From assembly GCF_002911665.1 (NCBI RefSeq), contig NZ_MTBP01000002.1, positions 1,736,001 through 1,800,000 on the forward strand: 64,000 bases of DNA, read 5' to 3'. Origin of the DNA: Actinomadura rubteroloni. Lineage in GTDB: Bacteria; Actinomycetota; Actinomycetes; Streptosporangiales; Streptosporangiaceae. The translations under genes and the position numbers were made by a program. Under the pieces are notes generated by a model. It searched no databases. It was not told the DNA's origin and saw only the letters and a program-made list of their open reading frames with translations. Position 1 is the first letter of the stretch. The number at the start of each line of letters is the position of its first letter. Positions 16,265 to 22,596 of the stretch are shown here, piece after piece.

Positions 16265-17128
16265 CTACCCGGCGGTCTCGGGCCGCCGCGCCCGCGTGAG
16301 GAGCGCCGCCGTCACGACGAGCAGGCCCGCGAGGACGAGCCGGTACGCCACGTCGCCCGTGCTCTGCGGCGGGTAGGCGATCGCGGTGATCTCCCCCGGG
16401 ATGACGTAGAACGCCCCGGCGATGGCGAAGCGCGGGCTGCGCGTCGCCAGCGTCGCCCAGATGCCGGCGAGCATCAGGCCGCCTTCCATGCCGACCCGCA
16501 GGAACGGGAACGTGACGTCCCAGTGGTGGGCCGCGAAGCTCGCCGCCATCTCGACGACCGGGATCGCCGTCCACCACCACGACCGCGCGGGCAGGTTCCT
16601 GCGGTGCAGCACGGCGAGGACGACCGCGCCCGCCGCCAGCAGCCCGTATGGGATCAGCGACACCCAGTTCCCGTACTCCGGACCGAGGTACCCGACGATG
16701 CCCTGGGCCGCGTGGAGTCTGCCGTCGCCGGAGTCGCCCAGGCCGGTCATGCCGCGCGCGGTGGAGAGCGCGACGGCGAGCGCGAGCGGGACGGCGGCGA
16801 GCGTCCAGCCGCGCAGGAGGACGAGCAGCAGCGCCGCCGACACGGCCGTCCACACGATGGTCGCCCCGTCGGCCAGCGCGTAGGCGAGGTTCACGGCGGC
16901 GATCACCGTGAGGCCGAGGTGCGTGCCGTCCGCCCACCACGGCGCGGTGCGGCGGCGGACCCGCTCGGCCGCGCCCTCCCGCACCAGTGCGAACGACTCG
17001 CGCGCCGAGGGCCGTCCGGACGGCGCGGCCTCGCCGAGCGCGTTCAGGATCTCCGCGCCGTACGCGGCCCGGTGCGCGGCCGGGTAGACGCGGAGCAGGA
17101 GCCGGTACCAGGTCTGCGCGGCGCTCAT
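16265..17128 (-). CDS. Multi-pass membrane protein downstream of and coupled to a PadR regulator
   Basis: The 287-residue protein starts YRLLLRVYPAAHRAAYGAEIL, the cytosolic helix found at the N-terminus of many PadR-linked permease-like proteins. It is followed by about six to seven hydrophobic segments from residue 70 to 280. The start overlaps the PadR stop by 4 bases, so the two are coupled. PadR/membrane-protein pairs of this kind are common in actinomycetes and usually regulated together; the transported substrate, if any, is unknown. Confidence 0.75.
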   Translation of the reverse strand: MSAAQTWYRLLLRVYPAAHRAAYGAEILNALGEAAPSGRPSARESFALVREGAAERVRRRTAPWWADGTHLGLTVIAAVNLAYALADGATIVWTAVSAALLLVLLRGWTLAAVPLALAVALSTARGMTGLGDSGDGRLHAAQGIVGYLGPEYGNWVSLIPYGLLAAGAVVLAVLHRRNLPARSWWWTAIPVVEMAASFAAHHWDVTFPFLRVGMEGGLMLAGIWATLATRSPRFAIAGAFYVIPGEITAIAYPPQSTGDVAYRLVLAGLLVVTAALLTRARRPETAG

Positions 17129-17442
17129 GCCTGCACCGTCCGGAAGCTCGTGCGGCGGGTGACGACCTTGGCGGCCTGTTCCATCCGCGCGGCCTCGGCA
17201 GTCACGGCGTTGCGCCCGTCGTCGGTGAGCCGGTAGTAGCGGCGGGGACGGCCCTGGACCGTCTCCTCCCGGTCCACCGCGACCAGCCCGCCGCGCGCCA
17301 TGCGGTCGAGCGCGCCGTAGAGGGTGCCCACGGCGAGCCTGACCCGTCCGCCGGACTGTTCACCGGCCCGTTTGATGATCCCGTACCCGTGCAGGGGTCC
17401 ATCGAGGAGTGCCGCCAACACGAAGTAGGCGGGCTCGCTCAT
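17125..17442 (-). CDS. PadR-family transcriptional repressor
   Basis: This 105-residue winged-helix regulator has LLDGPLHGYGIIKRAGEQSGG and LYGALDRMARGGLVAVDRE, the two signature blocks of PadR. Length fits the short PadR-s2 group. Start ATG 17442 (SEPAYFVLAALL) matches the family N-terminus; ATG 17457 would add five residues. It is translationally coupled to the membrane protein and sits beside a promoter with an inverted repeat, suggesting autorepression relieved by a small ligand. Confidence 0.9.
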   Translation of the reverse strand: MSEPAYFVLAALLDGPLHGYGIIKRAGEQSGGRVRLAVGTLYGALDRMARGGLVAVDREETVQGRPRRYYRLTDDGRNAVTAEAARMEQAAKVVTRRTSFRTVQA

Positions 17443-17465
17443 CGCAGCGTCAACCATACGGCTGA

Positions 17466-17510
17466 CGATATATCACGTCGCGAAGTATCGGCCTGGCCAA
17501 GTCCGGTCAA
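17466..17510 (-). promoter_or_regulatory. PadR promoter with overlapping inverted repeat
   Basis: On the minus strand TTGACC (17505-17510) and TACTTC (17482-17487) are 17 bases apart, a good sigma-70-type spacing. An inverted repeat CGATA-N15-TATCG (17466-17490) covers the -10 and the start-point region. That placement is what an autorepressing PadR protein would need. Confidence 0.5.
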
Positions 17511-17575
17511 CGATCCCGCCAGCACCGGCGCCGCCGCCCGGCCCGTCCGCCGCCGCACACGGTCCGCTGTTCTCC

Positions 17576-18268
17576 GTGCAGACGATCGGAACCCGCCGGA
17601 TCGCGGACGCGGCGGACGACCACTGGTGGACCCGAGCCCACCGAAACGCCCTCCTACGCGAAGTACGCCACCTCACCCCGCCCGGAATCGCCCTGGACAT
17701 CGGCGCGGGCGGCGGTGCCGTCTCCCGCGCCCTCATGTCCCAGTCCTGGGACGTCACGGCAGTGGACACCTCCCCGTCCGCCGTGGCCCACTGCCGCGCC
17801 ATCGGAGTGGACGCCTACGAAGCGGACGCCCGCTGGCTCCCCCTGCCGTCCGACGCCTTCGACCTGGTCACCTGCTTCGAGACCCTGTCCCGCATCGAAG
17901 AGGACGACCAGGCCGCACACGAACTGACACGCGTCCTGCGCCCAGGCGGCACAGCGCTGATCACCGTCCCCCACGACATGGCCCTCTGGTCCGCCCACGA
18001 CCTGACGCTCGGCCGCGTCCGCCGCTACTCCCGCGACGCCGCGACCCTCCTCCTCACCGAAGCCGGCCTGACAGTGGACGCCCTAATCAACCTGAACACC
18101 CTGCTACGCCCCTTGATCCGCCTGACCCGCCACCGCACCCCAGGCTTCGAGCACACCGCACGCCACCGCACAACGAACCGCCTACTGACCCTGACCCAAT
18201 CCACCGACCGCCACCTGCAAACCCTCCCCGGCACAACCCTCTTACTCCGAGCCCACCGCCCCACCTAA
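17576..18268 (+). CDS. Class I SAM-dependent methyltransferase (copy 1 of a paralogous pair)
   Basis: The protein has 230 residues. SAM-binding motif I is ALDIGAGGG (about 39-47), followed by acidic motif II (VTAVDTS) and LRPGGTALITVPHD (motif III, about 121). The N-terminus (ADDHWWTRAHRNALLREV) and the C-terminal half (LNTLLRPLIRLTRHR) closely resemble the methyltransferase at 21184-21915. It starts at GTG 17576. Substrate is unknown; such proteins often methylate small molecules or lipids. The two paralogs flank the GntR/small-ORF module. Confidence 0.82.
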   Translation: MQTIGTRRIADAADDHWWTRAHRNALLREVRHLTPPGIALDIGAGGGAVSRALMSQSWDVTAVDTSPSAVAHCRAIGVDAYEADARWLPLPSDAFDLVTCFETLSRIEEDDQAAHELTRVLRPGGTALITVPHDMALWSAHDLTLGRVRRYSRDAATLLLTEAGLTVDALINLNTLLRPLIRLTRHRTPGFEHTARHRTTNRLLTLTQSTDRHLQTLPGTTLLLRAHRPT

Positions 18269-18399
18269 CACCCCCACGACCCCGCCCAACACCCGAGCGA
18301 CGCTCTCGCAAGCGACGCCCGGCACACGGCCACCTGACGCCAGAGCGCCGCGCACGCGGGCGACGCCCGGCACGTCCACCGGCCGTCGCGGCCACGGCC

Positions 18400-19239
18400 T
18401 CATGGGGCGAGGGGCGGGCCGTCGGGGCTGGTGCCGGTCGGCGGCCAGGCGGCGGTCTCGTCGCGGCGCAGCCGGGAGACCTCTTCGACGCGGTCACCGG
18501 GGATGACGACCTGGGTGACCTCGACGGCCTTCTCGTCCAGCGCGCTGTAACTGGTGCGGACGATCTCCCAGACCGGCAGGTCGGCCGGGATCAACAGCAG
18601 CTTGGACTCCTGCGCGGTGGGCATGCGGACGCGACGGCGCTCCAGCCACTCCAGCGGCCCGTGCCCGGCGGCCTCCACGGCGTCGATCCACGCCCCCGGC
18701 CCGGTCCCGTGCGGGTCCCGCACCTCGGGCACCTGCGCGGACACGCGCGGATGGATCCACGTCACCGAGATCTGGAACGCCGGCTCGCCCTCAGGCCCGG
18801 TCACGCGCAGCCGACGGACCGTCGGCTGCCCCACCGGGACGTTCAGCATGTGCGCCAGCCGCGCGTCCTCGATCGGCTCTTCACCGGCCTGCGGCTCGAC
18901 GTGATGGACCCACCGCTCATTGCCCATCGCGGCCGGGAACGAGTACCCGGCGGCGAACTCCTCACCGTCGCGGACGTGGCGGGTATTGCGCCGCACCACA
19001 TCCGTGCGCATCACGACCCGGCGCTGCTTGGGCCGCACGACCGTCCCCCGGCGCGGCACCGACACGACGCGGCCGTCTTGGGCGAGCTTGCCTATCGCAC
19101 GGGCGACGACGTTGCGGCTCACGCCGTACGCAGTGGCGAGCTTCTCCATCGGCGGCAGCGTCTCGCCTTGGCCCCACTCGCCGGCGTCGATGCGCTGGGA
19201 GAGATCGTCGGCGATCGCCTGATACCGCGATGACCCCAC
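18400..19239 (-). CDS. GntR-family transcriptional regulator (KorSA/UTRA type)
   Basis: This 279-residue regulator from GTG 19239 has an N-terminal winged helix (RYQAIADDLSQRIDAGEWGQ ... YGVSRNVVARAIGKLAQDGRVV, about 5-65) and a C-terminal UTRA-like ligand domain (about 95-255). This is the architecture of the KorSA-like regulators encoded on actinomycete integrative elements, which repress transfer genes. It faces the small ORFs at 19485-20061 across a 245-base region holding two copies of a direct repeat, the natural operator. Confidence 0.87.
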   Translation of the reverse strand: MGSSRYQAIADDLSQRIDAGEWGQGETLPPMEKLATAYGVSRNVVARAIGKLAQDGRVVSVPRRGTVVRPKQRRVVMRTDVVRRNTRHVRDGEEFAAGYSFPAAMGNERWVHHVEPQAGEEPIEDARLAHMLNVPVGQPTVRRLRVTGPEGEPAFQISVTWIHPRVSAQVPEVRDPHGTGPGAWIDAVEAAGHGPLEWLERRRVRMPTAQESKLLLIPADLPVWEIVRTSYSALDEKAVEVTQVVIPGDRVEEVSRLRRDETAAWPPTGTSPDGPPLAP

Positions 19240-19260
19240 GTACCCAACCTCTCACAGACT

Positions 19261-19325
19261 GATTTGTTGAAACATATTGACGTAGCCAGGAGCCTACCGG
19301 CAGCATGAGTCCAGGATTTGTTGAA
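19261..19325. promoter_or_regulatory. Paired direct repeats GATTTGTTGAA in the GntR divergent control region
   Basis: The 11-mer GATTTGTTGAA occurs exactly at 19261-19271 and 19315-19325. Each sits in a short palindrome: TGTT-GA-AACA in the first and TTTG-N6-CAAA in the second. They are AT-rich islands between the GntR gene and the small plus-strand ORFs, as expected for GntR operators controlling both directions. Confidence 0.55.
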
Positions 19326-19484
19326 GCAAAACCTGGCGTCGGTGCAGCCGCCGGTGATCTACCCGCCACGAGCCAACCACACGATGAGGTCGGTTGCTCG
19401 CCGGTGACTGCACTCCGCGCGCAGCCGACGGAGAAGGAAGCGTGCCCGGGACGATCCGGGCGCGGCTTCCGGGAAGGGGCCAAC

Positions 19485-19631
19485 GTGGGCCAATCGAAAG
19501 GCGTCGTCACGGCGATCGAGATCGCCATTGCCATGTCCGCGGCGGGCATCGGAGTGATCACAGGTCTGGTGACCTATCTGTCCATGCCGCGCGTCCGGCG
19601 CTGGGCGCGCGGCCATCGGGGTGCGCGGTGA
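19485..19631 (+). CDS. 48-residue single-pass membrane peptide of the GntR-linked module
   Basis: GTG 19485 is chosen because GGGAAGGGG lies just upstream. An earlier in-frame ATG at 19305 falls inside the control region. One transmembrane helix (VVTAIEIAIAMSAAGIGVIT, about 7-28) is followed by an arginine-rich tail. Its stop overlaps the next start (GTGA). Small SpdB-like spread proteins occupy this position in actinomycete transfer modules, but the similarity here is only positional. Confidence 0.6.
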   Translation: MGQSKGVVTAIEIAIAMSAAGIGVITGLVTYLSMPRVRRWARGHRGAR

Positions 19632-19894
19632 GCGGGCCGGAGAAGCGTCCGGAGATCGTCCGGATCGACCACCGCGAACCGCTCCCGGGCTACCGCGAGC
19701 CCGAGGGCCGGTGGATGCAGCCCTACATCACGCTGAACGGGACGTGGATGTGCCGCCTGCGGCGTCCGCTGACCCACCAGCAGGAGCGGGCGGGCCTGCT
19801 CTTCGTCATCGCCGCACTCGACCTGGACGGCCTCAAAGCCCTGATGAAGCACGAGGACGCCAAGGCCGCGCGACTGGCCGGGGAGCCCGGCTGA
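19628..19894 (+). CDS. 88-residue hypothetical protein, coupled small ORF
   Basis: Starts at GTG 19628 overlapping the previous stop and ends overlapping the next ATG, so the three small ORFs are a tight translational chain. The sequence is soluble and charged with an aromatic central part (GRWMQPYITLNGTWMCRLRR) and an amphipathic helix near the end. It resembles proteins repeatedly seen beside GntR regulators in actinomycetes; no function can be assigned. Confidence 0.6.
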   Translation: MSGPEKRPEIVRIDHREPLPGYREPEGRWMQPYITLNGTWMCRLRRPLTHQQERAGLLFVIAALDLDGLKALMKHEDAKAARLAGEPG

Positions 19895-20061
19895 TGCTCA
19901 CCGACACCGGCCACCTCTGCACGGTGTCGTGCTTCTACTGGCCCTGGAGCTGCCCCGACGCGGCGCCCCAGACGGCAGCCGCAGCGACGGCGGCCGAAAC
20001 CGAGCCAGCCGACGGCGAACCGGCCGGGGAGGACGGTTCGCCCGACGCGACCGTCCCGTAA
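19894..20061 (+). CDS. 55-residue hypothetical peptide with cysteine/tryptophan-rich N-terminus
   Basis: ATG 19894 overlaps the preceding TGA (ATGA). The N-terminal 24 residues contain three Cys and several aromatics (HLCTVSCFYWPWSCPD); the rest is Ala/Glu/Pro-rich and likely disordered. The coding status is supported by coupling and position rather than by homology. Confidence 0.5.
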   Translation: MLTDTGHLCTVSCFYWPWSCPDAAPQTAAAATAAETEPADGEPAGEDGSPDATVP

Positions 20062-20104
20062 GACCGCCAACCAGAAACCGAGATCCCGAAACCGGAACCC
20101 CACC

Positions 20105-20452
20105 ATGACGAAGAAGCCCGAAGAGCCCCAGCAGCCGACCCTCTACACCCCGGCCGAAGTCGCGAACTTCTTCCGCGTCGACCCCAAGACCGTCACCCGC
20201 TGGGCCAGGACCGGAACCCTCAACCCCGTCACCCTGCCCTCCGGCCACCGCCGCTACCACGCCTCCGAAATCCACCGCCTCCTCCAGGTCGGCAACACCC
20301 CCGACCCCGACACCAGGCCCGCCGCCGACGGCGCCGCCATCCCGCCCCCCTCGAACCCGCGCGCCAACGCCATCCTCAACGCCGTCATCCGCGACTACTT
20401 CGACGGCGACCCCGTCGCCCTCATCAAAGCCGTCCGCGACGGACTCCACTGA
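20105..20452 (+). CDS. BldC/MerR-like helix-turn-helix protein (excisionase-type)
   Basis: The protein has 115 residues. LYTPAEVANFFRVDPKTVTRWARTGTLN followed by LPSGHRRY is the minimal MerR-type winged helix found in BldC and in phage/plasmid excisionases. The C-terminal half is a proline-rich linker and a helix. It could regulate development genes (BldC-like) or act as an excisionase (Xis-like); its place in the GntR/small-ORF module favours the latter origin, though no integrase is in the window. A strong terminator follows. Confidence 0.82.
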   Translation: MTKKPEEPQQPTLYTPAEVANFFRVDPKTVTRWARTGTLNPVTLPSGHRRYHASEIHRLLQVGNTPDPDTRPAADGAAIPPPSNPRANAILNAVIRDYFDGDPVALIKAVRDGLH

Positions 20453-20469
20453 CCAACACCCAGCGTGAA

Positions 20470-20502
20470 GAGCCCGGCATCCCGAGGGGGGATGCCGGGC
20501 TC
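20470..20502 (+). terminator. Strong hairpin terminator after the HTH gene
   Basis: A perfect 14-bp stem, GAGCCCGGCATCCC (20470-20483) with GGGATGCCGGGCTC (20489-20502) and a GAGGG loop, begins 17 bases after the stop codon. No U-tract follows, as usual here. Confidence 0.85.
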
Positions 20503-21183
20503 CACACGTTCCCGACACCCCCCGCCCTGCGGCCCGCCGCAAGGCAAGCCAGGCAACCCCCGCACCCAAAGGTCAGCGGCACAACCGCGCGGCGCCTCGG
20601 CGCGGCAGCGCAGCACGGCACGGCGGGATGGCATGGCGCGCTGGCACGGGCCGACTGCGCGCACGGTGCCGCCGCAACGCGGAACGCAGCGCCAGCGGCC
20701 GGACGACGCGCCCGTACGGCGTCGCGGTGCAGCGCGGCACGACGGCGCAGCGGCGCAGCGGCGCAGCGGCGCAGCGGGATGGCATAGCGCGCTGGCACAG
20801 GTCGGCAGCGCGCACGGTGGCGACGCAGCCCGGGAACGCAGCGGCAGCGGTCGGACGACGCGGCCGTGCGGGGCGGCGTGCAGCGCGGCGGTGGTGCATG
20901 GGCGCAGCCGGGCGGCGTGGCGCGGTGGCGGGGGCGTGGTGCGTTCGGGGTGCGGTTTGAGGTTGTTTCGGCCTTATGGGTGGGGTGGGAGTGGTCGTGG
21001 CTGGGGTCGTTGGACGGGGTCCGTGGGGCTGGGGAACGGTTATCCGCCCTGGTCAGGGCGTCTGACCGGATAGTCATGCCGTGGCCGTCAACGCCAAATC
21101 ACGATCAAGCTGGTGTTCTTTGTCGGACTGTGTTGCGCCGAAGGCGTTGGTTCGTTCCAGCTCGGTCACTTGGGTAGGGGCGC
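20503..21183. other. Non-coding GC-rich stretch with internal duplications
   Basis: No convincing gene: all open frames here are low-complexity (alternating Ala/Arg or Cys/Arg) and lack recognisable starts or domains. The segment is made of repeats (see 20623-20889). The last 200 bases become less repetitive and G-rich on the plus strand and should contain the promoter of the methyltransferase at 21184. Confidence 0.6.
20623..20889. repeat. Imperfect direct duplication with 151-bp offset, plus 8-bp tandem repeats
   Basis: 20623-20738 and 20774-20889 align end to end at a constant 151-bp offset. Both open with GCGGGATGGCATNGCGCGCTGGCAC and close with GTGCAGCGCGGC, with scattered substitutions between. 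Between them GGCGCAGC is repeated four times (20744-20775). Confidence 0.8.
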
Positions 21184-21915
21184 ATGAGCACTGTCGAGAT
21201 TCAGCGCGTCGCCGCCGCCGACGACGACCACTGGTGGTACCGGGAGCGCCGGGCGCTCCTCATGCGGGAGGCGGGACGGCTCGTCGCCGGTCGCGCCCTG
21301 CACATCGGCGCGGCGCGTGACGCCCGCGTCCTCATCGACCAAGGGTGGGAGACTGTCGTCATCGGTACGTCCGGCGCGGACGTGGACGCTGCTCGGTGCG
21401 ACGGCGTCGACGCCCGGCTCGGCGACCCCGAGGCACTGCCCCTGGAGGACGGCGAGTTCGGCTTCGCCTCCGCGCTGGACGTTCTGCCGACCGCCGTGGA
21501 CGACCGCGCGGTCGTCGCCGAGCTGGCCCGCGTCCTGCGGCCGGGCGGCGTCGCGTTCATCACCGTCCCCAACGATGTCGGGCCGCGCCGGCCGGGGCCG
21601 CGCGTGGCGACGCGCGCGGACGGCCGCTGGGCTCCGCTGGACCCGGCCAACCCGCTGCCGCGCCGCTACCGCCGCGCGTCGCTCGCCGAGCTGGCCGAGG
21701 GCGCGGGCTTCACGATCGACCGCGTGCGGTGCTGGAACGTCCTGCTCCGGCCCGCGCTGCGCCGCCACCGTGCACGTCTGCTGGACGGCACCACGCCGGA
21801 CCTGTCTCCGCGCACCAACCGCACGCTGCGCACCGTGTCGCGGGTCGAGCGACGCCTGCCGCTGGGCGCCCTGCGCGGCGACTCCTTCCTGGTCCGCCTC
21901 CGCAAGCCGATGTAG
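21184..21915 (+). CDS. Class I SAM-dependent methyltransferase (copy 2 of a paralogous pair)
   Basis: The 243-residue protein shares the DDHWWYRERRALLMREA N-terminus, LRPGGVAFITVPND motif III and a CWNVLLRPALRRHR C-terminal block with the gene at 17576-18268. SAM motif I is degraded: where the paralog has DIGAGGG this copy reads HIGAARD, so catalytic competence is uncertain. Start ATG 21184 follows GTAGGGGC. The last 12 codons (SFLVRLRKPM) are the first unit of a tandem array that continues past the stop. Confidence 0.78.
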   Translation: MSTVEIQRVAAADDDHWWYRERRALLMREAGRLVAGRALHIGAARDARVLIDQGWETVVIGTSGADVDAARCDGVDARLGDPEALPLEDGEFGFASALDVLPTAVDDRAVVAELARVLRPGGVAFITVPNDVGPRRPGPRVATRADGRWAPLDPANPLPRRYRRASLAELAEGAGFTIDRVRCWNVLLRPALRRHRARLLDGTTPDLSPRTNRTLRTVSRVERRLPLGALRGDSFLVRLRKPM

Positions 21916-22140
21916 TCCGCCGGACGCGCAGACGAATTTCTCGTCCGCCTCGGCAAGCCACGCCAGTCCGCAGACACGCGGACGAATTCTCGTCGGTTCC
22001 GCGAGCCGCTGAAGTCCGCAGACGCGCGGGCGAATCTCGTCGGCTCCGCAAGCCGCTCCAGTGCGCGGACGCGGAGACGAATTTTCGTCGGCTCCGCAAG
22101 CCACTGAAGTCCGGGGACGCGTCGGCGAACCGGCGACCTC
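21880..22140 (+). repeat. Six-unit tandem array (about 48 bp) derived from the 3' end of the methyltransferase gene
   Basis: Units begin at 21880, 21931, 21981, 22029, 22076 and 22124 (periods 51, 50, 48, 47, 48). Each resembles GACGAATTYTCGTCGGCTCCG followed by CAAGCCGCTGAAGTCCGCAGACGCGC. Unit 1 is the coding end DSFLVRLRKPM; unit 2, still in frame after the stop, reads DEFLVRLGKP. Later units have small indels. The array fills most of the 322-base gap before the VOC gene, where I see no other gene. Confidence 0.85.
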
Positions 22141-22237
22141 CGTCGGCTGCGGCGGCGATTCGGCTCGGCCCGATGAGTTTCGACGGGTCCGACGGTCCGC
22201 ATCGGTGAAGAACAAAACGAGCGGAGGAGGAATCGTC

Positions 22238-22594
22238 ATGCGGATCGACGGCGTGCTGGCAGGTCTCGCGGTATCCGATCTCTCGCGGTCCCGGCGCTGG
22301 TACGAGACGGTCTTCGACCGTCCCGCCGACGCCGAGCCGATGCCCGGGCTGGCGGAGTGGCACACCCCCGGAGGCGTCGTCCAGGTCGTGGCCGACCGGC
22401 GGCGCGCCGGCGGATCGCTGGTCACCGTCCGGGTTCCCGACGCCCGGCGGGCGCTGACCGAGCTGGCCGAACGCGGCGGGCCCGTGGGCGAGCTGGACGA
22501 CACCACGTCCGCCTTCGTCCTGTTCGCCTCGGTCACCGATCCCGACGGCAACCTGATCACGATCGTCCAGGACCGTGCGGGCGCGGAGCGCTGA
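22238..22594 (+). CDS. VOC-family (glyoxalase/bleomycin-resistance-like) protein
   Basis: The protein has 118 residues. VSDLSRSRRWYETVFDRPAD near the N-terminus and VTDPDGNLITIVQ at the end are the two half-motifs of a vicinal-oxygen-chelate fold. It starts at ATG 22238 behind the strong site GGAGGAGG. Function may be metal-dependent lyase/dioxygenase or drug binding; metal ligands cannot be fully assigned. The stop lies 2 bases from the end of the convergent TagF-like gene. Confidence 0.85.
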   Translation: MRIDGVLAGLAVSDLSRSRRWYETVFDRPADAEPMPGLAEWHTPGGVVQVVADRRRAGGSLVTVRVPDARRALTELAERGGPVGELDDTTSAFVLFASVTDPDGNLITIVQDRAGAER

Positions 22595-22596
22595 GG

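Noticed and set aside
20565..21077. Several open frames rich in Arg/Ala/Cys in the repeat-filled gap
   Set aside because: Low complexity on all frames, no ribosome sites, and translations change with each repeat copy.
21880..22140. Tandem units as a possible CRISPR array
   Set aside because: Units abut with no unique spacers, diverge gradually and derive from the preceding coding end; no cas genes nearby.
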